DNA of 43,578 bases from Microbispora triticiradicis (GTDB lineage Bacteria > Actinomycetota > Actinomycetes > Streptosporangiales > Streptosporangiaceae). Below the pieces are notes generated by a model, which was given only the letters and a program-made list of their open reading frames with translations, had not been told where the DNA came from and made no database searches. Every line of letters starts with the position of its first letter. The first letter of the stretch is position 1. The translations under genes and the position numbers were made by a program. The DNA lies in assembly GCA_003260025.2 (NCBI GenBank), contig QFZU02000163.1, positions 1-43,578 on the forward strand. The letters are read 5' to 3'. Below, one piece after another: positions 17,295 to 26,317 of this stretch.

Positions 17295-18262
17295 TCGGGC
17301 GCCACCCGCAGGACGATCTTCCCCTGGATGTGCCCGCGCTCCGCCCGTTCGTGCGCCTTCGCGGCCTCGGCGAGCGGGAAGACCGAGTCGACGCCCACGC
17401 GCAGCCGGCCCTCTTCCAGCAGTAGTGCCAGCTCGGCCAGCTGCCCGCCGTCCGAGTGGACCTGGCCGCGCCGGAAGGAGATGCCCAGATCGGCCGCCCG
17501 CTCCCGGTGGTAATCGGCGTGGAAGACCGGGCTGATCACGCCCCCGCGCCGCAGCACCGGCAGGAACCGGTTGGCGTCCGGCCCGCCCACGGTGTCGATG
17601 AGGACGTCCACGTCCCGCACCTCGTTCTCCACCCGCGTGGTGGTGTAGTCGAGGAACTCGTCCACCCCCAGCTCGCGCAGGAACGTCTCGTGCCGTCCCG
17701 AGGCGACCCCGATCACGTACGCGCCCTTGATCTTGGCGAGCTGGACCGCGAAGTGGCCGACCCCGCCGGCGGCGCCGTTGACCAGCACCCTGCGGCCCTC
17801 ATCGAGCTTGATGTGATCGACGATGAACTGGTAGGCGGTGAGGCCCGCCATCGGCACGCCGGCCGCCTCGACGTGGCTGAGCGAGGCCGGCTTGCGGGCC
17901 AGGTGCGACGCGGGCGAGGTCGTGTACTCGGCATAGCCCTTCCCCCCGTTCTCCAGGGAGGGGAAGCGCACGAGGCCGAACACCTCGTCGCCCTCCCGCC
18001 ACTCGGTGACGCCGTGGCCCACGGCGGCGACCGTCCCGGAGACGTCCGAGCCCGGCGTGTACGGCAGAGGGAGCGTGGGCCGTATGTCCTCGGGGATGCC
18101 GGCGAAGCCCCGGCGGGCGTACCAGTCGGGCGGGTTCACGCCGGCCGCGTGGACGCGGACGAGCACGTCTCCGGGCCCCGGCTCGGGGCGGGGAAGCTCC
18201 TCCACCTCCAGAACGCCGGGTTCGCCGATCCGGTGCATGCGGACGGCCTTCATCGCGGACAT
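17267..18262 (-). CDS. Zinc-free medium-chain NADP-dependent oxidoreductase (quinone oxidoreductase-like)
   Basis: A 331-residue MDR-superfamily protein. An N-terminal GroES-like domain (MKAVRMHRIGEPGVLEVEELPRPEPGPGDVLVRVHAAGVNPPDW) is followed by a Rossmann domain with GAAGGVGHFAVQLAKIKGAYVIGVASGRHE. The Cys/His/Glu ligands of zinc alcohol dehydrogenases are absent, so NADPH:quinone or enone reductase activity is likely. ATG 18262 has AGGAGG five bases before it; the longer open frame is not needed. It is divergent from a TetR gene across a double operator, so it is probably the repressed target and may detoxify the repressor's ligand. Confidence 0.9.
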   Translation of the reverse strand: MSAMKAVRMHRIGEPGVLEVEELPRPEPGPGDVLVRVHAAGVNPPDWYARRGFAGIPEDIRPTLPLPYTPGSDVSGTVAAVGHGVTEWREGDEVFGLVRFPSLENGGKGYAEYTTSPASHLARKPASLSHVEAAGVPMAGLTAYQFIVDHIKLDEGRRVLVNGAAGGVGHFAVQLAKIKGAYVIGVASGRHETFLRELGVDEFLDYTTTRVENEVRDVDVLIDTVGGPDANRFLPVLRRGGVISPVFHADYHRERAADLGISFRRGQVHSDGGQLAELALLLEEGRLRVGVDSVFPLAEAAKAHERAERGHIQGKIVLRVAPDQIGRPASR

Positions 18263-18281
18263 CGATCCTCCTGTAGGGGCG

Positions 18282-18326
18282 ATTCGGAGCGGTGCTCCAG
18301 ATAATAAGCGGAGCACCGCTCCGAAT
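18282..18326. promoter_or_regulatory. 45-bp double TetR operator with overlapping divergent promoters
   Basis: ATTCGGAGCGGTGCTCC and its exact reverse complement form perfect 17-bp arms around an 11-bp AT-rich spacer. Each arm contains its own palindrome, GGAGC-N3-GCTCC (18286-18298 and 18310-18322), 24 bp centre to centre, so two repressor dimers could bind. Toward the oxidoreductase, TTGACA (minus strand, 18331-18326) and TATTAT (18306-18301) fit a promoter; toward tetR, GATAAT at 18300-18305 is a -10. Confidence 0.8.
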
Positions 18327-18363
18327 GTCAACGCCCCAGATGCCGGGGTGCGAGGATCGACGC

Positions 18364-18960
18364 ATGACGGACCGGCAGCAGCGCGCGGACGCACGGCGCA
18401 ACCACGGGCGCATCCTGGAGGTGGCCAGGATCGTCGTGGAGGAGCAGGGGACGCAGGCGTCGCTGCGTGACATCGCGCGCCGTGCCGAGGTCGGCATGGG
18501 CACCCTCTACCGGCACTTCCCCACCAGGGAGGCCCTCCTGGAGGCGTTGCTGCGGCAGCGGTTCGACCACCTCGCGGCCAGGGCGGGAGAACTGGCCGGC
18601 GGCGGCGACCCGCACGCGGCGCTGCTGGAGTGGCTGCGGGAGTTCGTCGACGGAGCGGCCGCCTACCGCGGCCTGTCCGCCTCGATGATGACCACGATCG
18701 GCGACGAGAGCTCTCCCCTGCACGCGTCGTGCGCGGCGATGCGGGAGGCCGCGGGACGGCTGCTGCGGCGTGCCCAGGACGACGGCCGCATCCGGCCGGA
18801 CGTCACGAGGATCGACCTGTTCGCCCTGGTGAACGCCGTCGGCTGGATCGCCGAACAGGCGCCGTCCCTCGCCGCCCGGCGGGACCACCTGTTCTCGCTC
18901 GTGATGGACGGCCTCGCGGCCGGCGGGGTCAGCGGACCCGGGCGGAGACCTGAGGACTGA
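18364..18960 (+). CDS. TetR-family regulator, divergent from the oxidoreductase
   Basis: A 198-residue protein. The HTH is RILEVARIVVEEQGTQASLRDIARRAEVGMGTLYRHFPTREALLEALL; the C-terminal domain (RGLSASMMTTIGDESSPLHASCAAMREAAGRLLRRAQDDGRIRPDV) is the SBI-type ligand domain common in Streptomyces regulators next to oxidoreductases. ATG 18364 (MTDRQQRADARRNHGRI) matches the usual start, with a GAGG upstream; the open frame to 18292 would run through the operator. It probably represses itself and 17267-18262. The last 32 bases overlap the convergent NlpC/P60 gene. Confidence 0.92.
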   Translation: MTDRQQRADARRNHGRILEVARIVVEEQGTQASLRDIARRAEVGMGTLYRHFPTREALLEALLRQRFDHLAARAGELAGGGDPHAALLEWLREFVDGAAAYRGLSASMMTTIGDESSPLHASCAAMREAAGRLLRRAQDDGRIRPDVTRIDLFALVNAVGWIAEQAPSLAARRDHLFSLVMDGLAAGGVSGPGRRPED

Positions 18961-20293
18961 CCCGCACGACTCCGGCGAGGTTCCTGGTGTAGACGTCCGC
19001 GATCTTCACGACGTCGCCGGTGTGCGGGGCGTGCAGCATCTTCCCGTTGCCCCAGTAGATGGCGACGTGCGAGATGTAGCCGGGGTTGGTCGGATCGTTG
19101 CGCCAGAACAGCAGGTCGCCCGGCTGCGCCTGCGACAGCGGCACCTGCGGCCCGGTGACCCACTGCTGGTACGTCACCCGCGGCATCCGCACGCCCGCCT
19201 GCGCGTACGCCCACTGCACGAGCCCGGAGCAGTCGAAGCTGTCCGGTCCCTCGGCGCCCCAGACGTACGGCCGGCCGAGCTTGCTGACGGCCGCCTCCAG
19301 CGCCACCTTTAGCTGGTCGGCGGACATGAACGCGGTCGACGGCCACACGGTGCGCCCCTTGGGCGTGACCACCACCGGATTAATCGTGGCGACCTGGCTG
19401 CCCTTGGGCAGGATCTTCAGCAGGCTCCGGCGGAGCTTGGCAGAGTCGACCTTCGGCGCGCTCACGACGAGGGCGTTGCCGTCCGGGACGCCGAGCGCCG
19501 CCGCCGTGTTCTTCGAGACGATCGCGGCGATCGAGCCCATGCCGACCGTGGCGTACGCGCCGATGCGCAGGCGCCTGCCGCCGCCCTCGACCACGGACCC
19601 GAGCTTGACCCCGCCGTCGTGGCCGAGTTCGAACGAGACCGCCATGTCCCCGGCCGCGATGTTGCGCCACAGCCCGTCGGTGGCGGCCGTCACCTTCGGC
19701 GTGTACGCGCGGAACGTGGACGGGTCGACGCCCATCGTCTGCACGCGCTTGCCGTCCACGGTCACGTCGGCGGCACCGGTCACCTCGGCGTCCGCGACGC
19801 CCTTGACCCGGCGCACCTTCTCGACCAGTTCGGCGGGGAGCGGCTGATCGGCCACCACGAACAGGTGCGGACGGATCAGGCGCCCCAGCGGCGCCACCTG
19901 CGCCGCCGGGCTCTCCGGCGGGCCCGCCGCCGGGTTCTGAACCGTTCCGGGGGCCGTCCCGGCGCGGTCCTGCCGCGCCGCCGCCACGTAGCCGTGGGCT
20001 GTACGCCGCTGGGAGACCCCCGCGGTCACATCGGGGTTCGCGGTGCCGGACGTGAGTTCGCCGAGCGCGAGGACGTCGGCCGCCAGCACGCACACGAGCA
20101 GCACGGCGATGAAGGGGACCGTCCTGCGCAGCCCGGCGGCCCGCCGGGTGAGGCTGTGCCGTCCGAGGCTGTGCCGTCCGAGGTTGTGCCGGGGAAGCCG
20201 CGGCCGGTACGCGAGGTCCTGACGCGCCTCGAAGACCGCTACGGCGAGCTTCCTGCGGACACGGGTGGATAAGCGCGCTCGGCGTTCGAGCAC
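18929..20293 (-). CDS. NlpC/P60 cell-wall endopeptidase with a permease-like extracellular domain
   Basis: A 454-residue protein. Basic N-terminal ~50 residues contain a short GRHSL repeat, then one membrane helix (FIAVLLVCVLAADVLAL). A Pro/Ala linker leads to a ~150-residue domain (LFVVADQPLPAELVEKVRRVKGVADAEV ... MGVDPSTFRAYTPKVTAATDGLWRNIAAGDMAVSFELG) that reads like the MacB/FtsX-type extracellular core of ABC permeases. The C-terminal ~120 residues are NlpC/P60: Cys in DSFDCSGLVQWAYAQAG, His in GYISHVAIYWG, second His in HAPHTGD, all intact, so D-Glu/DAP-type peptidoglycan peptidase activity is expected. GTG 20293 follows AGGGG; the frame is open to 20362. A nested palindrome lies upstream. 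Confidence 0.88.
   Translation of the reverse strand: MLERRARLSTRVRRKLAVAVFEARQDLAYRPRLPRHNLGRHSLGRHSLTRRAAGLRRTVPFIAVLLVCVLAADVLALGELTSGTANPDVTAGVSQRRTAHGYVAAARQDRAGTAPGTVQNPAAGPPESPAAQVAPLGRLIRPHLFVVADQPLPAELVEKVRRVKGVADAEVTGAADVTVDGKRVQTMGVDPSTFRAYTPKVTAATDGLWRNIAAGDMAVSFELGHDGGVKLGSVVEGGGRRLRIGAYATVGMGSIAAIVSKNTAAALGVPDGNALVVSAPKVDSAKLRRSLLKILPKGSQVATINPVVVTPKGRTVWPSTAFMSADQLKVALEAAVSKLGRPYVWGAEGPDSFDCSGLVQWAYAQAGVRMPRVTYQQWVTGPQVPLSQAQPGDLLFWRNDPTNPGYISHVAIYWGNGKMLHAPHTGDVVKIADVYTRNLAGVVRVSPQVSARVR
20151..20190. repeat. 15-bp tandem duplication in the NlpC/P60 gene
   Basis: Two exact copies of aggctgtgccgtccg (20151-20165, 20166-20180) and a 10-base partial third copy with one change. 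They encode a repeated GRHSL-type unit in the basic cytoplasmic N-terminus. Confidence 0.9.
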
Positions 20294-20344
20294 GATCTCA
20301 CCCCTTCCGCAGCGAATGCTTCGTTCCACGACGAGACTGCCGCA

Positions 20345-20384
20345 CGGCCGGGAATAGCGCAATCGATTGCAGAATTCCCGGCCG
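20345..20384. promoter_or_regulatory. Nested 40-bp palindrome upstream of the NlpC/P60 gene
   Basis: Outer arms CGGCCGGGAAT and ATTCCCGGCCG are perfect 11-bp inverted repeats. Between them, set off by three bases on each side, is GCAATCGATTGC, a perfect 12-bp palindrome. It lies after the greA stop and 52 bases before GTG 20293. The inner element looks like a LacI-family operator; the outer arms could act as a greA terminator hairpin, but no T-run follows. Confidence 0.6.
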
Positions 20385-20419
20385 GGGCGAAAAGGGACAA
20401 GACCCCTGGGTCACGGCCC

Positions 20420-20920
20420 CTAGTTGCCGACGTACGGCACGGCCTCGAGGATCTCGACGGTGTTCTGCCTGCCGTTGGGCATCGTGTAGGTCGCCTGCTC
20501 GCCGACCTTCTTGCCGTTGATGGCGGACCCGAGGGGAGAGTTCGGCGAGTAGACGTCGATCGGAGCGCCGCTCTCCTCGCGGGAGGCCAGCAGGAAGGTG
20601 ACCTCCTCGTCGTCGCCGTCGAAGCGGACCGTCACGGTCATGCCGGGTCCGACGATGCCTTCGGCGCGGGGAGCCTCACCGACCCTGGCGCTGTCCAGGA
20701 TCTGCCGGAGGTGGAAGATGCGGGCCTCCATCTTGCCCTGCTCGTCCTTGGCGGCGTGGTAGCCACCGTTCTCCCTGAGGTCACCCTCTTCCCGGGCGGC
20801 TTCGATCTTCTTTGCGATATCCGTGCGACCCGGGCCCGAAAGGTACTCGTACTCCTCCTTGAGGCGGTCGTACGCCTCTTGCGTCAGCCAGGTGACGTTG
20901 TCGTTCTGGGAGACGGCCAC
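20420..20920 (-). CDS. greA: Transcription elongation factor GreA
   Basis: A 166-residue, full-length GreA. The coiled-coil begins WLTQEAYDRLKEEYEYL; its acidic tip EGDLRENGGYHAAKDEQ carries the Asp/Glu that activate transcript cleavage by backtracked RNA polymerase. The C-terminal FKBP-like domain ends SPLGSAINGKKVGEQATYTMPNG, the GreA signature. GTG 20920 has AAGGAGAG upstream. It lies downstream of the DUF4307 gene on the same strand; the pair next to mca is a conserved actinobacterial arrangement. Confidence 0.97.
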   Translation of the reverse strand: MAVSQNDNVTWLTQEAYDRLKEEYEYLSGPGRTDIAKKIEAAREEGDLRENGGYHAAKDEQGKMEARIFHLRQILDSARVGEAPRAEGIVGPGMTVTVRFDGDDEEVTFLLASREESGAPIDVYSPNSPLGSAINGKKVGEQATYTMPNGRQNTVEILEAVPYVGN

Positions 20921-20995
20921 GGGCTCTCCTTGTTTCCGTAAGTGACTCGAAAGGCTAACGAGTTAACGCCTTCGAACGCTTCCCCAAAGATTCCA

Positions 20996-21421
20996 CTATA
21001 CGAGATCGCAGTAGTCGACATGTACCGCTGTGGCCTGCGCGCTCGTCCTCACCCGCTCGGTGAACTCCAGGTCCGACCGGCCCTGCGGAACGTCCACCTC
21101 GCGGCTGCCGACCTCCAGGTGCCTGGTGTCGAGCGCCTGGATCCGGCACGTCGCCGCCCGGCCCGCGGGCTTGTGCACGGTGAACGTTATTACGGCGGAG
21201 TCAGGAGCGCTCGCGTCGAATGTGATCACCTGGGCGCTGACGGCCGGGTTCCCGTTCGCGCGGAGCATGACATAGCCCCAGCCGCCCGCGATCAGCGCCA
21301 CGACCAGCGCCATCACGACGTACGGCACCAGCCGGCCGGGCCGCGCCGGGCGTGGCGCGAAGTCGTCCGGCGTGCCGAGCACCGGGCGTGTCCCCCCGCC
21401 GCCTGCCTCATCGGTGGGCAT
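20996..21421 (-). CDS. DUF4307 membrane protein
   Basis: A 141-residue protein: ~35 hydrophilic Gly/Pro-rich residues, one membrane helix (LVPYVVMALVVALIAGGWGYVML), and an extracytoplasmic beta-rich domain with two Cys (AATCRIQALDTRHLEVG and VHVDYCDL) that may pair. This matches DUF4307, an actinobacterial family without known function encoded beside greA and mca. GGGAGA precedes ATG 21421; the longer open frame to 21520 runs into the promoter region shared with mca. The C-terminal domain resembles an Ig-like fold, but that is only an impression. Confidence 0.88.
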   Translation of the reverse strand: MPTDEAGGGGTRPVLGTPDDFAPRPARPGRLVPYVVMALVVALIAGGWGYVMLRANGNPAVSAQVITFDASAPDSAVITFTVHKPAGRAATCRIQALDTRHLEVGSREVDVPQGRSDLEFTERVRTSAQATAVHVDYCDLV

Positions 21422-21555
21422 CGCGGAATCTCCCTGAGGTTTGTCGGTGTTGTGCGAGACGATCGTCCGCACAGGGGACCGTGCCCGCGCGGGCCATGCC
21501 GGTCCGGTACGCACGGTCACTTAGAAGCTAACCTCTTTGACAGCCAGAGGACACC

Positions 21556-22449
21556 ATGAGGAGAGCCGTGAGCGCACCGTTCAGGCTGATGGCCGTGCAC
21601 GCGCACCCCGACGACGAGTCGAGCAAGGGTGCCGCCACGATGGCCCGCTACGTCGCGGAGGGCGCGGAGGTCCTCGTCGTCACCTGTACGGGCGGTGAAC
21701 GCGGCTCGATCCTCAACCCCAAGATGGACCGGCCCGACATCCTCGAGAACATGGGCGAGGTGCGCCGGCAGGAGATGGAGAAGGCCCGCGAGATCCTCGG
21801 CGTGCGGCAGCGCTTCCTCGGGTTCGTGGACTCCGGGCTGCCGGAGGACGAGAACGAGCCGCTGCCGGAGGGCTGCTTCGCGCTGCAGTCGCTGGAGGCG
21901 GCCTCGGCGCCGCTCGTCGCCGCCGTGCGGGAGTTCCGGCCACACGTGATCCTCACGTACGACGACAACGGCGGCTACCCGCACCCGGACCACATCATGA
22001 CCAACCGGGTGTCGGTCGAGGCGTTCGAGGCGGCGGGCGACCCCGACCGCTACCCGGGCACCGGGGAGCCGTGGCAGCCGCTGAAGCTCTACTACCACAT
22101 GGGCTTCACCAGGGAGCGGTTCGAGGCGCTGCACAACGCGATGACCGAGCGCGGCATCGGCTCGCCGTACGCCGACTGGATCGCCCGGTGGGAGGACCGC
22201 CCGGAGAAGTGGGAGGTCACCACCAGGGTTCCGTGCGGGGAGTACTTCGAGCTTCGCGACCTCGCCCTGCTCGCGCACGCCACCCAGGTCGACCCCGACG
22301 GCTTCTGGTTCGTCTGCCCGAGGGATCTCCAGGAGGAGATCTGGCCGACCGAGGACTACCACCTCGCGCGGTCGCTGGTGGACACCACGCTGCCGGAGGA
22401 CGACCTGTTCACGGGGATCCACGCGGAGGCCGCCCCTGCCCGCTCGTAA
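21556..22449 (+). CDS. mca: Mycothiol S-conjugate amidase Mca
   Basis: A 297-residue LmbE/PIG-L-fold zinc amidase that cleaves mycothiol S-conjugates to a mercapturic acid and GlcN-Ins, detoxifying electrophiles and antibiotics in the cytoplasm. Zinc motif VHAHPDDESSKGA (H17, D20) and the later YPHPDHIMTN His are intact. Length and the segment CTGGERGSILNP fit Mca rather than the shorter MshB. ATG 21556 has AGAGG upstream; an internal GTG at 21568 is also possible. It is divergent from DUF4307/greA. Its presence shows that the organism makes mycothiol, which restricts it to the actinobacteria. Confidence 0.95.
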   Translation: MRRAVSAPFRLMAVHAHPDDESSKGAATMARYVAEGAEVLVVTCTGGERGSILNPKMDRPDILENMGEVRRQEMEKAREILGVRQRFLGFVDSGLPEDENEPLPEGCFALQSLEAASAPLVAAVREFRPHVILTYDDNGGYPHPDHIMTNRVSVEAFEAAGDPDRYPGTGEPWQPLKLYYHMGFTRERFEALHNAMTERGIGSPYADWIARWEDRPEKWEVTTRVPCGEYFELRDLALLAHATQVDPDGFWFVCPRDLQEEIWPTEDYHLARSLVDTTLPEDDLFTGIHAEAAPARS

Positions 22450-22452
22450 GCT
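22447..22452 (+). promoter_or_regulatory. Candidate -10 (TAAGCT) of a leaderless small gene
   Basis: TAAGCT begins with the mca stop codon and is followed by six bases and GTG 22459, which has no ribosome site. Confidence 0.4.
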
Positions 22453-22458
22453 GGACGG

Positions 22459-22626
22459 GTGGACGCAAACACCTACGGGCCGGGTCTCCTGGGCTTCCTC
22501 GTCGTCGCCGCGATCGCCGTCGCCCTGTTCCTCCTGCTGAAGAACATGAACAAGCAGATGAGGAAGATCCAGGTGCCGGACGACCGCCGCGAGGACGACC
22601 GCCACGGGAACGGACCGGACGCGTGA
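22459..22626 (+). CDS. Small single-helix membrane protein, 55 aa
   Basis: A 55-residue protein. Residues ~9-27 (GLLGFLVVAAIAVALFLLL) form one membrane helix, followed by a basic then acidic cytoplasmic tail (KNMNKQMRKIQVPDDRREDD). Small membrane proteins with a KNMNKQ(M/L)RK-type motif sit directly after mca in many actinobacteria (Rv1083 position in M. tuberculosis). It lies nine bases after the mca stop and overlaps the next gene (GTGA). Function is unknown. Confidence 0.85.
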   Translation: MDANTYGPGLLGFLVVAAIAVALFLLLKNMNKQMRKIQVPDDRREDDRHGNGPDA

Positions 22627-22922
22627 GCGCGGCCGTCGAGGTCGTCGCCGACCCGGCCGCGTCGCGCTACGAGATCCTGGTCGACGGGGTCGTCGCCGGG
22701 TTCGCGCAGTACCGGATGCGGGACGGGGCGATGATCTTCACGCACACCGAGGTCCGCGGCGAGTACGAGGGCCGGGGGCTGGGCGGCCATCTGGTGGGCG
22801 CCGCCCTCGACGGCGCGCGTACGGCGGGGCTGCGCGTCGTGCCCCTGTGCTCGTTCGTGGCCTGGTACATCCAGCGAAATCCGGAGTACCGCGACCTGGT
22901 GGACGACGACTACCGGAACTAG
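22623..22922 (+). CDS. GNAT-like acetyltransferase, short (YidJ/YjdJ type)
   Basis: A 99-residue protein of the minimal GNAT group. The acetyl-CoA site is visible in THTEVRGEYEGRGLGGHLVGAALDGAR, and the end FVAWYIQRNPEYRDLV is typical of the YidJ/Gtn10 family. Substrates of these mini-GNATs are mostly unknown. GTG 22623 overlaps the preceding stop by four bases, so it is coupled to the small membrane protein. It is convergent with the next gene, with five bases between. Confidence 0.9.
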   Translation: MSAAVEVVADPAASRYEILVDGVVAGFAQYRMRDGAMIFTHTEVRGEYEGRGLGGHLVGAALDGARTAGLRVVPLCSFVAWYIQRNPEYRDLVDDDYRN

Positions 22923-22927
22923 TGCCG

Positions 22928-24091
22928 TCAGTCCGGCAGGGCGGGGCCGGAGGACCAGGCGCGCTCCAGCGCCTTGGGCAGGCCCCACCAGCCGAGCGGG
23001 GTCAGCACCTCCGCCCGGTCCACGATGCCGAGGTGCGCCCACAGCGGGGTGACCGCCGTGAACAGCATCTCCGTCGCCTCCAGGTCCTCCGGCTCGTCCG
23101 GGTCGACGTCGACGTCCTCGGAGTCGGCGATGAACCGGGCGATCCGCTCGGGTGAGGCGAGCACGCCGGGGCCGTACCGGACCAGAGTGATCACCGAGGC
23201 GAGCCAGTCGGCGTGGTGGATGGCGCACAGCGAGGCCAGTATCGAGTCCTCGTGGCTGAGATCGCCCTCCATGTCGAAGAACCGGGCCGCGTCCTCCTCG
23301 TCCGGGAGGTCGGAGATCGGCGCGGCGATCCCGGCGGCGACCGTGAGCCACAGGTCCTCGTCCCGCTCCGGCAGGTCGCCCTTCTCCAGGCCGGCGCACG
23401 CGCGCAGCACGTTGCCGGGATAGCCGGGCCGGCCCAGCGTGACGCGCAACCGGCGGGCGGCCATGCGGAGGTCGGCCTCGGGGAAGGGCGGCTCGGGCAG
23501 GTCGTCGAGCACCCGCCGCAGCTCGCTCAGCGCGAAGGCCTCCTCCTCGTCCCAGGCGGCGTACAGCTCCTTGTCCTGCTCGTCGTTGACCACGACGTTG
23601 GGCACCCGGCCGTCGGGGAGCGGCGTGCCGAGCCAGCGTTCCTGGAGTTCCTCGTAGGCGTGGCGGGCCCCGGCGTCTCCGGCGGCCAGCGCGTCCGCGT
23701 CGATCTCCCCCGCCGCAAGGCGCTCCTCCAGGAACTCGACCAGCCGCTCGTACATCTCGGTGGCCACCGGGCCGCGCTCGCTCTCCTCGGGCCAGAGGAA
23801 GTAGCTGCGGGTGAGCATGATCGGCTCGGTGCCACTGGACTCCAGCCAGCGCTGCACCTCGCCCACCGTGGCCACGCCCGACTCGATGCTGGTCAGCACC
23901 GCCTTGGCGGACTCCCAGAACGTGACCGACAGCGGATTGCCCACGGCGAGCAACTGCCGCCGCAGGTCGGGAAGGGCGACCAGGGCCTGCCCCGACGGCA
24001 CGGCCAGCAGCACCCGGGCGACGTCCCGCCGCGTCATGGCGGCCGCCGGGCGCCCCGAGTGCCTGACCGCGAAGTCCAGATCCAAGCCCAC
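22928..24091 (-). CDS. Acidic protein of unknown function, 387 aa
   Basis: I do not recognise a named family. The protein is soluble and acidic, rich in Glu/Asp/Leu, without membrane helices or a signal peptide. The middle is helical and charged (MYERLVEFLEERLAAGEIDADALAAG, DEEEAFALSELRRVLDDL). The C-terminal third holds a better-ordered segment (DSILASLCAIHHADWLASVITLVRYGPG, then an acidic linker DVDVDPDEPEDLEATEMLF). I chose GTG 24091 because the much longer open frame runs antisense through the DUF255 gene; a -10-like TAGGCT lies eight bases before it. It is divergent from the DUF255 gene and convergent with the GNAT gene. Confidence 0.8.
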   Translation of the reverse strand: MGLDLDFAVRHSGRPAAAMTRRDVARVLLAVPSGQALVALPDLRRQLLAVGNPLSVTFWESAKAVLTSIESGVATVGEVQRWLESSGTEPIMLTRSYFLWPEESERGPVATEMYERLVEFLEERLAAGEIDADALAAGDAGARHAYEELQERWLGTPLPDGRVPNVVVNDEQDKELYAAWDEEEAFALSELRRVLDDLPEPPFPEADLRMAARRLRVTLGRPGYPGNVLRACAGLEKGDLPERDEDLWLTVAAGIAAPISDLPDEEDAARFFDMEGDLSHEDSILASLCAIHHADWLASVITLVRYGPGVLASPERIARFIADSEDVDVDPDEPEDLEATEMLFTAVTPLWAHLGIVDRAEVLTPLGWWGLPKALERAWSSGPALPD

Positions 24092-24099
24092 GTCCTGTG

Positions 24100-24105
24100 A
24101 GCCTA
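24100..24105 (-). promoter_or_regulatory. Candidate -10 (TAGGCT) of the 387-aa protein gene
   Basis: TAGGCT on the minus strand lies eight bases before GTG 24091, in a gap without a ribosome site. Confidence 0.4.
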
Positions 24106-24253
24106 CGCCCGGACGCGCCCGAACACATCCCCACGTTCTCCCCGCGCGTTCCCACCGGGCCTTTCCTCCGAACCCGGCGACCGCCCCGGGAGCCCGTCTG
24201 CCCTGGCCGGAAGACGAGGGATCGCGCATCTGAGCGTGTGAGAGGCTGGCCGT

Positions 24254-26296
<2,043 letters not shown>

Positions 26297-26317
26297 CGCG
26301 GGGCCGACCCCCGGCGG

